DNA of 64,000 nucleotides from Neoceratodus forsteri (lineage: Eukaryota > Chordata > Ceratodontiformes > Ceratodontidae), in assembly GCA_016271365.2 (NCBI GenBank), contig CM057453.1, positions 1,092,668,001-1,092,732,000 on the forward strand, written 5' to 3'. Positions 43,960 through 55,079 of the stretch are shown here, piece by piece. Numbering within the stretch: position 1 is the stretch's first letter; each line of letters begins with the position of its first letter. A program made the translations under genes and the position numbers. A model generated the notes under the pieces. It saw only the letters and a list, made by a program, of their open reading frames with translations, was not told where the DNA came from and did not search any database.

Positions 43960-46100
43960 GCTAAAGTGGATAAGACTTTGTTCAGGTACATAAGTAAGCT
44001 GAGGTAAGCAAAGGGAGAGATAGTGAGGATAAGGAGGGCAGCTGGGGGGGGGGGCTGCGCAGAACAGGATCAAGAAAAAGCAGACATCCTGAACAGGTAC
44101 TTCTGCTCAGTCGTCACAGTGGAGGGGTGACAGTAACAAAGGAGCAGAAGGAACAAAGCGGGAAGGTAGCCACAGATCCATTTTCAGAGGAAAGAGTTTT
44201 TAATGGACTTGCAGTTCTGGAAGAGGTCAATGCTAAGATACCAGATGGGATACACCCTAGAGTACTAAAGGAACTCACAGATGAGCTGGCTGCCCTACTG
44301 ACAGGCCTTATTCAACAACTCACTGGAAACTGACATGGTTCTGGAGGACTGGAGTGCAGATGTGGTCCTGCTTCAGGGGTCTATGCATGAAAAATGTAAC
44401 TGCCTATGTGCCGCGGATCTGCAGTGTGTAAGCAACGGTAAGTCAGAATGCCACACAGCAGAGGATCCCATGGACCCCTGGCAGCATTCATAGAAGGGAC
44501 ATGCACCCCTTCTGTACTCGATCCTCCGGTCGGTTGGGCGGCTATGCATGCGGACAGTCTGGGAAAGTGTCAGGGGTTTACCAGCACTCCACACCATTCA
44601 CCAAAGAGCGGAGTGCCAGACGAGGGGGCACAAGATATGGCAGCAGGCACCCTGCTGTATCCATCGCATGACCCCATTACTTACACCCACCACCCATGAT
44701 GGGGTATTAATTATAGCTGCAAGGGCGCCTCACCCCTCCAGTCAGGAGGAGAGGTCTGGGGGCAGCCATTCAGGTACTCACCCAATGGTTGCCATTTATG
44801 GGACCAGTACTGTCCTTCAGTCCACTGCTCCATGTAGAGCAGGAGATCCAGTATCGGGACCAGGATGGGCATCCAACTGGATGCCTGCCTGTGTCTTCTG
44901 ATCTGCTTCCCATGCACCAGCGCACTGGGGGGGGGGCTGCAGGGCCACAGACAGGCACACTGCAGAGGCCACAGATCATGAATGTTGGCCACAGGTGCGG
45001 AGCTATGCTGCAAGCAGGTATGTGCCCTCTTGCATCGCACCTTGCACCCATTAATGCACAGCCCCCCCCAATAAGAGCAGCAGCAGGGAGGAGGCTAGCA
45101 ACTACTGGCTAGTCAGTCTCACAGCAGTGCTGAGGAAATTAATGGAAACCCTGTTAAAGGAAAGTGTCTTAAATCCAATAGGCTACAATACCTAAAGCAG
45201 AATGAATTCGGGGGGGAGGGGGGTCATGCCATGTGAATATGATTGATTTCTTCGACTGGGTGACCAGGGAAGTAGATCAAGGGAGAGCTCTGGACATGGC
45301 CTATCTGGACTTTAGCAACGCCACGCAACAGACTGATAAAGAAACTGAGCAGCCTAGAGGTGGAATCCTACAAGGTGAACTGGGTATGTTGGTGACTAAC
45401 AGCACTCACACTAATGAGGGTAGAGTACCAGCAGGGTGCCGCAGGGCTCTGTACTGGGACCAGTCTTCTTTAGTATCTTCATAAGTGATACTGCAGAAGA
45501 ACTGCAAGGGAAGGTATGCTTTTTGCAGATGAAACCAAAATCTGTAACAGGGTGGACATGCAGGAGGTGGTAGAGAGAATATGTAGGAATCCTGGGAAAC
45601 TCAAGGCGTGGTCAAGAGCATGGCAGCTGGGGTTCAAAAAGTGAAAATCATGCACCTAGATCACAGGAACCCAGGAGCTGAGTATAGGATGGGAAGAACT
45701 ACTGACAGTCACGAAGCAGGAAAGGGACCTTGGGGTTATCATATCTGAGGACCTTGAAGTGGCAGGGCAGTGTGACAAAGCAGTGTGTAGGGCTAGTGGG
45801 ACGCTGGGATGCACAGGAAGAGGCATTTCCAGCAGGAGGAGGTGGTGTTGCCACTGCATCGCTCGTTTGTGAGACTCACCCAGAGTATTGTGGCTATTTC
45901 TGGACGCTGAACCTCATAAAGAACATAGACATGGTGGAGGCAGTCTAGAAGAGGGCAACTAAAATGATGCAGTGGTTGCATCAAAAGCACTACATGGAAA
46001 GACCAAGGGAACTCAACATGTACACAACAGAAGAGAAGAAAGCAAGAGAGGACATGACAGAGAACTATAAGTACCTCATGAGGATGAACAGAGTGCAGGA
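43960..46100 (+). pseudogene. CR1 reverse transcriptase, broken and interrupted
   Basis: KVDKTLFRYI-like start at 43,965, IPDGIHPRVLKELTDELAAL (44,240-44,300) and DWSADVVLL just before the insert. After the insert: SNYWLVSLTAVLRKLMETLL (45,100-45,160), FFDWVTREVDQGRALDMAYL, then a worn GVPQGSVLGPVFFSIFIS (45,430-45,490) and FADETKI (45,520). C-terminal blocks follow to MKYLMRMNRVQD at 46,100. Stops and frame changes throughout. Confidence 0.8.
44375..45095. mobile_element. Insertion of about 0.72 kb in CR1, with imperfect inverted ends
   Basis: The CR1 reading breaks off after DVVLL and resumes at SNYWLVSL. In between is 0.7 kb of GC-rich unrelated sequence. The ends GGGGTCTATGCAT (44,377) and, inverted, GGGGCTGTGCAT (from 45,067) agree in 10-12 positions, suggesting a non-autonomous DNA transposon. 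No transposase, no clear target duplication, no second copy in the window. Confidence 0.5.
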
Positions 46101-46379
46101 CATATGAACATACGAAATTTGCCAGCAGATAAAGGTCTAGAGGTCTATCAAGTCTGCTCGAATGTGCAGCTAGCACCCCTTATACTGCAGCTGCCCCTCC
46201 CTTCCACCCTTCCCCTTCATTAACCCTCCTCCTTGTCCTGTCCCATCCTCGTTTGAAGCAGTCCACTGTTCTACTGCATACCACTTCAGCAGCTAACGCA
46301 TTCCACCCAGCCACCACCCTCTCTGTAAAAAAGTGTCTCCTCATCTCCCTCCTGAACCTTCCTCACTCCAGTCTCATAT

Positions 46380-48100
46380 CATGGCCCCTGGTGTCCCTCC
46401 CTCCTTACTTTGAACAGCCCCTCTGTACCTGTCTTGTTTATTCCTTTCATGTATTTGAAGGTTTCAATCATGTCATCCCTGTCTCTCCTCTCCTCCAGTG
46501 AGTACATGTTCAACTCCTTCAACCTCCTCTCGTATGATAAGTCCCCCAGCCCGTTGATCATCTTTGTCGCTCTGCGCTGCACCCCCTCCAGTAACTTAAT
46601 GTCCCGCTTCAGATATTCACTAAAAATACCACCAACAGCTTAATCTGGTTCAAGGTCAGTTGGAATTCATCTGTATCCCCCTCCCCCCGGGTCGTGCCTG
46701 AAAATAGGCAGGATTTGTCTAGTGCACTTACCCGGTCAACAAAAGCTAAATAAATAAATAAATAAATAAAATAAATATGGACGCCAGTACTGCACGCAGT
46801 ACTCCAGGTGTGGTCTAACTAATGACCTATACAGTGGCAGAATCACCTCCTTCCTCCCTCCTCGAGGATATACCCCTTGCAATACAACCCAGCATTTTGT
46901 TGGCCTTTGCAGCTGCCTTCCTACATTGTGCCGAGTTGTTCATTGACCCTGTAATGAGCACACCCAGATCCTTCTCCTCCTCCGTCTGGGCTAGCTGCAC
47001 TCCCCCTAGCTGGTAACTCCTCCTTGGGTTCTTCATCCCAAAATGCAGCACCTTGCACTTTTTGGCATTGAAGCCCAGTTGCCAGGTGTCTGACCAGGTT
47101 TCAAGCTTTGCCAGATCATCCTGCAACCCGTGCCATCTCCCTAGGTCATCCACCACGGCGCTTGGTATCATCAGCAAACAGACTGATCTTGCTCTTGATG
47201 TCCCATGATATGTCTGCAATGAATATCCCAAACAACACTGGTCCCAACACCGAGCCCTGTGGAACACGCTCGTCACTGCCCTTGGTGTGAAGCTCCCCAC
47301 CCACCACCACCCTCTGTTGCCTTCCCTGCAGCCAGTTTCCTACCCATCTCACCAGCTTTGCACCCGCACCTGTGCCTACTTAACTCCTTCCCAGCCTTCC
47401 ATGTGGCACTGAGTCGAATACTCTACTGAAGTCCAGATACAGGACATCCACTGCATGGCCCTGTCCAGCTGCCTAGTTACCCAGTCATAGAACTCGACCA
47501 GGTTGGTTTGGCAGGATCTGCCACGTATGAAACCATGCTGTCTGCTGTCCTGTAGTCCTTTGGCCTCTAGGAGGGCCACCAGCCTCTCCTTCAGGATAGT
47601 CTCCATTAGCTTACCCACGATGGATGTGAGGCTCACTGGTCTGTAGTTTCCGGTTCATCCTTGGGGCCACTCTTGTGGAGGGGCACCAAATGAGCCATCC
47701 TCCAGTCCTGAGGTACACACCCTGAATGTAGTGAGGCATTAAATAGGTCTGCCAAAGGTCCTGCAAGGACCTCTGCCAGCTCCTTCAGTACCCTGGGGTG
47801 GATGCCATCTGGGCCTGGCGCTTGTCCACCCTCAGTGCCTTCATACCTTCTCGAACTCTGCTCTCCATGATTTCCCATCTGTCACCACTTCCCACCCTGC
47901 TTCTGCCATTTCTCCCACCTTGGGTGTCACCCTCTTCTCTTTAGTAGAAATACTGAGCAGAGTACTCATTTCAATGGCTTCGCCTTATCGCACCCTGCTT
48001 CCACCCAACCCCCTCCTTCCTAATCCTTACTATGTGGTCCTTACAGCTCCTTTTCTCCCTGATGTACTTAAAGAAGTCCTTCTCCCCCTTCTTAATGCCT
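46380..48100 (-). pseudogene. CR1 reverse transcriptase, fairly well preserved
   Basis: On the minus strand: KDFFKYIREKR (48,090), GQAPGPDGIHPRVLKEL (47,820), ADLFNASLHSGCVPQDW (47,750), SLTSIVGKLMETILKERL (47,630), SRQHGFIRGRSCQTNL (47,540), a worn DFSKAFD box, VPQGSVLGPVLFGIFIADIS (47,260-47,200) and FADDTK (47,165) with both aspartates. After that come [10 protein letters not shown], broken by the inserted tail, and GVQRRATKMINGL (46,580). A few frameshifts make it inactive, but it is the best preserved CR1 palm here. Confidence 0.85.
46630..46775 (+). mobile_element. L2-type LINE 3' tail, copy 2, inside the minus-strand CR1
   Basis: The CR1 code is broken between [10 protein letters not shown] and the SEYLK block. 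The inserted DNA ends in GTCGTGCCTGAAAATAGGCA, GTGCACTTACCCGGTCAAC and (AAATA)n. About 145 bp long, so it is either a very short LINE copy or a SINE using that tail. Confidence 0.8.
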
Positions 48101-48502
48101 TGTGCCAGCCTGAGTTCCGCAGATGCTTTGGCTCCCCTTACTGCCCTTGTCACCTCCTTCGATTCTGTCAAGTACTCCTCCCTGTCCTCCCCCCCCCTGT
48201 TTTCTTGTACTTCCTAAAGGCAGCTCTTTTCCTCCTTACCTTTTCCATGACCTCCTTGCTCAACCAGATCGGTTTCTTAGCCCTAGCCTTCTTGCTCTGG
48301 GCTTTACCTTAGGTTTGCAGTTGCCTCCACTATCCCAGCTATGAGTTCCCACCTCTGGTTAGTGTCCATACTAGATTGAATTCTGGCCAGGTACCTTTAC
48401 CACTTCCCATCCTCCCAAAGTCGGCCCTCCTGAAGTCCAGCACTGTTGTGCCAGATTCACTCCTTCCTTGCCATATCCAATGTGAGCCATACTGAGTGGT
48501 GG

Positions 48503-48946
48503 TCACTCCCTGACAGAGGTTCCTCCACTGTAAGTTCTCTCAAAGTCCCCATTTGCCAGCACAAGGTCAAGGGTATTCCCTAACCTGGTTGGTTCACTGA
48601 CCATTTGCAGCAAGAAGCTGTCCTGGAAGGCATCCAGCAGTACCTGCTCCCTTCTGTTCCTGGTTGTTGGGGTGCTCCAGTCCACTCCTGGCATGTTGAA
48701 GTCCCCCACAATCACTACACTACCCTTCTCGCAGGTCCTCCTGATCTGTCCTGCTAGTTTCCTGTCTAACTCCTCCGTCTGATATGGAGGCCTGTACACC
48801 ACTCCCATTCTACGAATCCTATTCTTGGAATCCTGGATTTGCATCCAAAGTGACTCCGTACTACCCTCCTCCCCTTCCTCCCTTACACACTTCAGTCCTT
48901 CCTTCACATATAGTGCCACCCCCCCCCTTCCCAATCACCCTGTCCC
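48503..48946 (-). pseudogene. CR1 endonuclease C-terminal part, 5'-truncated
   Basis: GGVALYVKEGLKCV, MGVVYRPPYQ, VVIVGDFNMPGVDW (intact GDFN) and LLQMVSEPTR with LDLVLANGD. The front of the domain, with the metal-binding glutamate, is missing because of 5' truncation. Frame ends at about 48,503 where the SDH box should follow. Confidence 0.82.
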
Positions 48947-49312
48947 TATGAAATAACCTGTACCCTGGAGGGAAGTCTCTTTCAAATGAGAAAGACCACC
49001 AGGACCAGTGGGCATGCAATGAAGCTTAAGTTACGAGGAGTTTAAAAGGGATGTGAGGAAATACTACTGCACTGAAAGAGTGGTGGGTGCCTGGAAAAGA
49101 CTACCGGTAGAACAAGTGAAGGCAAAAACAGTAGGGGGTTCAAGCATGCCTAGGACAGACATATGGGAATATCAGTAAATAGGCAGGAAGGAAGGAGGAA
49201 GGGTAGCCAGAGACCGATTACGGTCTGTAGACACAGACTAAATAGGCACCATCTGAGCAGTCAGGTGGGCAAGTGGTCCTTTTCTGCTGACAAATTCTGT
49301 TTCTATGTGTAG

Positions 49313-51399
49313 GAAGGATAGCAGGAGAAAGCATTCTTTGTTAAAGTTGACAGGAACAGGGAAGGAGTTGGTTGAAGGCATATAGATTTTCACTACTGAT
49401 TACTGGTTATGAGCAAGGCTTGGATGTATGGTTTTCATACTCTAGTATTGACTGATCATACACATACACACACACACACACACAAATATGGTGTTATTTC
49501 TTGCACACTACAGTTAAGTAGGTTTGTTGGTTATGTGTATATAGTTAATAAGAAATGTATCTCAATTGTTAATTTCATGGTACTTTGGGGTTTAATTTTC
49601 TTTCTTTTCAGTATGAAGCCACATGAAGCTAAGAAACCCCGATCAAGATGATGCCTTGGCAGCAGATCAGATTTTATTTGCTTCAGTGTGGTTTGGTTCC
49701 TCCCTATCACAGATATGGTATGTACCTGGTGAACACCGCATTATGTGACATGCTGAGAAGGTACTGGTTTATATGCTGCTGTGTGTATATATCTTCTAGG
49801 TTTCAATACAAAAATATAGGCAGTGGTTCTGCCTGGAAGGTCATTGTTTCTCCTTCCTTATACTTTAATCTTCTCACTCTGTATGTAATTGGAACACATA
49901 ACGTGTAATGCAAATTCAATAAAAATTCTGAACTACATAAAGTTGACAGGAAACAGTTTTCTTTACACCTCTAGATGCCGTCCTGTTTTCCTTTTAGTGT
50001 CTAATATTCTGATTTTAACATTGTTTGTTAAATTAATAATTTATTATTTGCCTTTGCCACTGCTCTGAATTCCTTTCTCATCAGCAATTGCTGTTCATTC
50101 TTTTCATACTGCCCGAACATACTATGGCATTAGTAACACCATTCCAGACAGTTTGAATGAAGAATAGCATGGAGCGGTGTCACTGATGCCATGGAATGTC
50201 TTCGAAATATGAAAAGAAATAGCAGTAGCTGGTGAAGAGAGTGGAATATGTGTAGATCTGAGGGCACCACAAAGCTACGGTAGGTTAGGTAATTATCAAA
50301 AATTAGTGAAAGCATGTCTGAATACAAAGTGGCATGGAAAGGAAAATAACAAGGTAGAGAACAATCCGAAAATCGTTTCTTATCATTTTTAATATGACAG
50401 TGGGGATTAAGAGGATTGACATGACCACTTTCATTAACCAGGTCAAAATGAATGGAGATAATGGTCCCAGTACTCTGAACACAAGATTCAGATTTGGAAA
50501 CAGAGGTTTCCATATTAAACATAGAAACACAGAATATGTTGACAGATAAGGACCACTTGCCCCACCCAGTCTACCCACATTAAAGAGGCTAGTAACACTG
50601 CAGAAAGTCAGTTTCAGACAGTTCCTATTCAGGTAATCAGGTATGTGTAATAACATAACATGGATTAACCAGGTCTGACAGTCTAACTGTTCTATAAACA
50701 AGCTCAAACACAGCTGGGACAGAGTAAGGGGATTCAAGGTTCCACTATGGGTACCAAGGGATATGAGGTTTTACAGAGGGTGGCAGAGGGGGATAACTCT
50801 CTAGGGCCCCTAGCTTGGGGGATGAGGTAGAAAAAGCTTTATGAGCAGACTGGATGGATCCTCTGTCTTGATCTGCCAACAGTGTCTATGTTTCTATATA
50901 ACACCTTGTCGTGTCCTATTGCTTACAAATTGGACCACTACAGTTTTAGTTGTCAAGCTCTGAACCTGGTACCCTGAACATGGTATCCTGTCATTTCATT
51001 AATTTGGAATGGCTGCTACAAATATCCAAAATGTATCATAAACTTCTGTATCCTGCACCTAAAATCCTGAATGAGAAGTTATGTATCCTAAATCTGCATT
51101 CTTGATTTTAGGTTCAAAGGTATTTTTTTTATAATGTTGACATTATTACCCCCTCCCCCTTTTTACAGGGCCTGCTAATATTTTCACAATTTGTTTAATT
51201 ATTTGAGCATCTGGATAATCCCTTTGAGCACAAGTGCTCATTTACAAAGGTCCCAAGTCCAAGGCATAATGAATACAAATTAAGACATTCAGGTAAAACA
51301 AGAACTCAAGCCAATTCAACCATGGCATAATCTTAGGCAGCACATAAGGGGCACTGTCAATCTAATACTGTATAGCAGCAGCACCAAACTGTCAGACCA
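49313..51399. other. Mostly unassigned, with CR1 3' scraps
   Basis: An (AC)n run lies at 49,460-49,485. CR1 3' ends occur at 50,518-50,600 (minus) and about 50,740-50,895 (plus, ending in GTGTCTATGTTTCTATA). The rest has no known motif apart from the candidate exon at 49,612. The overlapping minus frames at 50,130-50,737 carry no domain. Confidence 0.5.
49612..49935 (+). other. Weak candidate terminal exon
   Basis: TTTTCTTTCTTTTCAG at 49,596-49,611 is a good splice acceptor. An ATGAAGCCACATGAAGC frame follows that stops after 12 codons, and an AATAAA lies at 49,916-49,921. All three frames meet a stop within 45 bp, so it could only be a 3' exon or noncoding. I do not recognise a product. Chance occurrence is likely. 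Confidence 0.2.
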
Positions 51400-52447
51400 T
51401 GGCTAGGCTGGCTAGGGTGCAGGTAACAGGAGGGGAGCAGAAAGCAGATAGAGTAGGAGGGGATAAGCTCCTCTTATTCCTTCCCCTCCTCTTATCTACA
51501 CCCCCTATCCCTCCACTCCCCTCTCCCTTATCCCCTTCTCCCTTCTCCCTGCACCCCCCTCTCTCTCTCCTCTATCAACCTAGCTCTCCCTATTTAGTTA
51601 TTACTTGTCTTGACAAGGCCTTTTAGGCCTATTCTCATAGCTTGTTCATCCGTGTATCTCCTGTTTAAAACAGTCGGAGTTGTACACCGGCCCAGTGGCA
51701 CTGAAGGGCTGAGGTGCTGGACTCCATACCTCACGCCATGCTGAAGACCCATGTTCGGGAACGAACACGGGTCAGCAAAGGCCGGTGGCGGGGGGCGCAG
51801 AGCTGGATGGAGCAGCCGAAAGGCAACTCTCTTCTCCGGGGTGGTATGGTTGCATCCCTCAACTCTTGTCTGCCTCCTCGTGGAGGCCAGGCTGCAGTAC
51901 AAGCTACAGGGTGCACCGGTGCTAGGCCAATGGGTGGGCGGAAGGGGCTGTTACCGGGGCCATAGAGCGCATGCACGCCTCCAAGCGCATGCGTCTCTAC
52001 TCCTGGGGCCTTGGGTAATTGGGATGAAAACAGAGGAGAAAATAACCCGGCAGGCAGGATGACATCCGACCCTCCGCAGGCACTGCTCCCGGGCCGGGCA
52101 TAAGGTAAGACCTGGTAATTCCGGGTGTCGGGGCTGGGGGGCGGTCAGACTGAATGGAGCATGCCGGAGGAGAGAAACAGTGATATGATATAACAAAAAA
52201 AAAAAAAAAAAACACAATCCGAGTGCTGTACACCAGGCACTTTTTTTGTAAAATTTCTGCTTAATCTCTTAATATGTTCTGCTCCTGAAATGTATTGTTA
52301 AAGTGTTTATTCTGCTAGTTTGTCTCCGTTATCTGTACTTATATCTATTGATGTGGAATCTTTGTAAAAGAGTTTATAACTCAAAGGTGTTGTAATCCGA
52401 GACTTCAATAAATAAATTAAAAAAAAAAAAAATCAATAAATAAATAA
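51400..52447 (+). mobile_element. Probable L2-type LINE 3' UTR with SINE inside
   Basis: 51,460-51,600 is a C/T-rich tract like the 3' UTR of the LINE at 55.0-56.0 kb. 52,216-52,447 ends in AATAAATAAATT plus an A-run and further (AAAT) words, a LINE-like tail. The SINE at 51,689-52,213 separates both parts. No coding sequence left. Confidence 0.5.
51689..52213 (+). mobile_element. tRNA-derived SINE with A-tail
   Basis: Head GGCCCAGTGGCACTGAAGGGC (A box), CATGTTCGGGAACGAAC (B-box position), GC-rich body, A19 tail at 52,194-52,212. Flanks AGTCGGAGTTGTACACC (51,672-51,688) and AATCCGAGTGCTGTACACC (52,216-52,234) agree except for two changes and a 2-bp indel, so a slightly decayed target duplication is likely. 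Confidence 0.88.
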
Positions 52448-52599
52448 GCAGGTGAAATGGGAGGAAATCATTTGTGACAGTCCCAGACAGGTCTAGGTGT
52501 GAGAGCCCCTCTTAGCAATTTCTTACATGGTGATAATTTGGTGGGACTGGTGATAATTTGGTGGGACTGAGTATGGAGTCAGGCAACTCATTTAGACAG

Positions 52600-54000
52600 T
52601 ACAGGGCTCTGGCAGCGAAGGCATGCACGACTAGGCTAGTTCTGTGGTACGGGACAGAGGGAGCGTTTCTATCCATGCACCTAGTAGTATAGTGGTTGTC
52701 AACAGGAATGAGCAGGTTTCAGACTGACGGGGGAGTAAGACCCAGAAGTGCTTTTTCCACCAGTAGGCATGTTTGATATTTAATCCTATCTTGGAGGGAG
52801 AGCCAGTAAGTTTGTGCATAGAGGGTGCAGGTGTGGATGAGCCTATCTACTCCTAGTAAGAAGTGGCATGCCTTATTGAGGACTAACTTGACCCTAAGAA
52901 CAGTGTCAGTGGCTACAACTCCATACACTGTGAGGCCATAGTCGATCAGGGGTAGAATATTGCTGGTTATGGCGATGCGCTTGGCTTTGGGAGTGAAATT
53001 ATGGCTGTTCCGGTAGAGGACATCCAATTTTCTATTGACAGAGCTGACCATGATGTCTATCTGAGGTTCAGCTGTGAGCGTATAATCTATGGTGACAGTT
53101 AAGTATCCAGTGGGTTCCCCTTTTCATTGACAATGGTGAAAGAGTGGAGCTTTTTTCCGGATTGTGCACTAGAAAACAGCATAGTCTTGGTCTTCTTCTA
53201 ATTCAAGATTAGTTTATTTAACTGAAACCATGCCTCCAGTGAGCCAAAACTGCTTTGAAGATCCCCCACAAGCAAATCCTAGCATGGCCCGCTGGTATAG
53301 ATGACAGCATCATCTGCATAAAGAAGTACCTCCAAGCAAGGGCAAGCATCCAGTAGATTAGTAATACAGAGATTAAAAAGTAGGGGGCCCAGTATCGCTC
53401 CTTGATGGACACCAACCATTCTGACACACGTTTAGTGTCTGATAGGGCACCACTGACCTTTACGTGTTGAGAGCATTCAGAGCAGTAGCTTCGGAAACAA
53501 GTCACTGATTCAGCAGAGAGGCCCACTGAGTGGAGTCTGTCTACTAGCAGCGAATGGCTGGCCAAGTTAAAGGCTTTGTTTAGGGCAATAAATATGGAGC
53601 CCACCAGATGACCTTTATCCAGAGCTTCATGCAGGAAGCTTTTATTCTCAATTAGGGCAGTATTGATACTATGATGCTTTCTGAAACTATGCTGCTGGTG
53701 ACATTGGATGTTGTATTTGCCAAGATATGTAACTAGCTGATCCAAAACAATCCACTCTAATGCTAGTTGGAGATGGTTGTGCTGTCCCCACATTTATGCA
53801 CGAATGTGGCCAGTGCAGTCTTCCATGTAGTTAGGAATTGGGAGTACCGTAATGAGAAATTTAATATTTTGGTAAGGGGTTGGGCAATATCATCTAAGGT
53901 TATGGCAGTGAGCTTTGTATCCAAGCCATTGCTTGCCATTCTGGTCTTGGAACGACTACAGTTTTTGGGTCTGGGAAGATGGTAGAGAGAAAGTCATACC
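52600..54000 (-). mobile_element. L2-type LINE, reverse transcriptase part
   Basis: Minus strand. Palm start (53,960-53,790, with ITLDDIAQPLTKI), then 53,793-53,218 with LDQLVTYLG, FIALNKAFNLASHSLL (motif A region, D changed to N), VKVSGALSD and a worn GS..GPYFLISVL block. The thumb follows at 53,051-52,719 with ILPLIDYGLTVYG, related to the L2 copy at 8.9-10.2 kb. The catalytic box at about 53,300 is worn to a FFMQMML-like reading in the open frame. A non-functional copy. Confidence 0.8.
53218..53793 (-). pseudogene. L2-type reverse transcriptase palm, broken
   Basis: 191 codons of palm. YNIQCHQQHSFRKHHSINTAL corresponds to the QSGFR..HST.TAL block; SIFIALNKAFN corresponds to the DLS.AFD box, with aspartates replaced. 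Downstream the frame runs past the motif B region with a frameshift. Function is lost. Confidence 0.78.
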
Positions 54001-54131
54001 TGAAGGGTCAGGGGAGATGCTGTTCCTCAGCCACACTAGACCCATGAGTGAAAGTAAGCAAAGCACTGCACCCATTAGAAGTGAAAAACAATCCCATGCT
54101 AGTGAACAAGTCATAATGAAATCACATCCAC

Positions 54132-54910
54132 TTGGTGCAGCGCTGGCTACACACCCAACGCCTTGTCCTTAACTCCAATAAAACTAAAGCCATGCTATTT
54201 GGATCCCCACACAAATTAAGAACCTGCTCTTCTCCTCTCTCTGTGCCTGACATTAATGGTAACCCTCTGGAGTCTGTTAGCTCTTTTCGCTACTTGGGCA
54301 TTCACCTTGACCAAAATCTTGACCTAAAGCTGCACATCCAGGAAACTTGTAAATCTGTCAATTGTAAGCTAGGGGCTGCTTACAGGACTAACACCTGCCC
54401 CCCTGCGCTAAACTGGCAATTGCTAGAGGAATCCTGTTACCAACCCTCACCTACGGTGCTCCCATCCTAACCATGGCCAGCAAAACTGCTCTGCACCAAT
54501 GGGACACCACCTTCAACAATGTTTGCAGGTATGCGGCTAAAGCACCGCGCCTGAAGCACCATTGTCAGCTATACAAAGACCTGGGCTGGCTATCTCCCTC
54601 CTCCACCAGGCAATATTACCTCTGCAACCTTTCGGACACCATCATCAGAGCATCAAAGCCAGCTGAGCTCTCAAAACTACTCCAACCGGTTATACCTTCA
54701 CGGGACCTTAGATCCTCTGACAAGTCCTTATTGAATATTCCTCTCTGCCGCACAAAAAAGGGCTCGGGAGCCTTCAGTTATGCTGCCCCTCACTTTTGGA
54801 ACTTGCTGCCCCAGGGACTAAGAAATGCTCCTTCTCACGATGCATTTAAGCACAATCTCAGAGCTTTCCTTACCTCGATGGACAAATGTGTTTGTTTTGA
54901 TCCCTCTTGA
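54132..54910 (+). pseudogene. L2-type ORF2 C-terminal part
   Basis: VQRWLHTQRLVLNSNKTKAM is the region right after the catalytic box; VSSFRYLGIHLDQNL is the YLG block; LKHHCQLYKDLGWLS and IPLCRTKKGSGAFSYAAPHFW, LLPQGLRNAPS and FKHNLRAFL are typical of L2 C-termini. One frameshift at about 54,470 separates two otherwise open parts, so it is comparatively young. Confidence 0.88.
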
Positions 54911-55079
54911 ATCCCATGCTCCTAACCTGTTCTCCTCCCTCCCCTATTATGTATTATAGGCACTTGCGCTTTTTTTATTCTTGGTTGTTTTTTGCTTTTA
55001 TGTTTCATGTTTGTTGATACTGTATAACATTGTTATTCTGATGCCAATTGTAAAGCTCTCTAATTACTGCCTAGTCACT

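Larger units (their letters stand above)
46107..48946 (-). mobile_element. CR1 LINE inserted into the plus-strand CR1
   Basis: The 3' end is at 46,107 (reads CTTTATCTGCTGGCAAATTTCGTATGTTC in reverse). The 5' end is in the endonuclease at 48,946, so it is 5'-truncated. TATGAA occurs at both borders (46,103-46,108 and 48,947-48,952) as a possible short target duplication. On both sides the plus-strand CR1 reading continues, which proves the order. An L2-type tail interrupts it at 46,630-46,775. Confidence 0.88.
41100..49312 (+). mobile_element. Long CR1 LINE, interrupted twice
   Basis: Plus-strand CR1 with ORF1 remnant (41,340-41,940), endonuclease (42,930-43,600) and reverse transcriptase (43,960-46,100). 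The 3' end, beyond an inserted minus-strand CR1, is at 48,947-49,312 (ending in GGTCCTTTTCTGCTGACAAATTCTGTTTCTATG). A second insert lies at 44,375-45,095. Without the inserts it would be about 4.7 kb, close to a full CR1. It has many stops and frameshifts. Confidence 0.82.
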
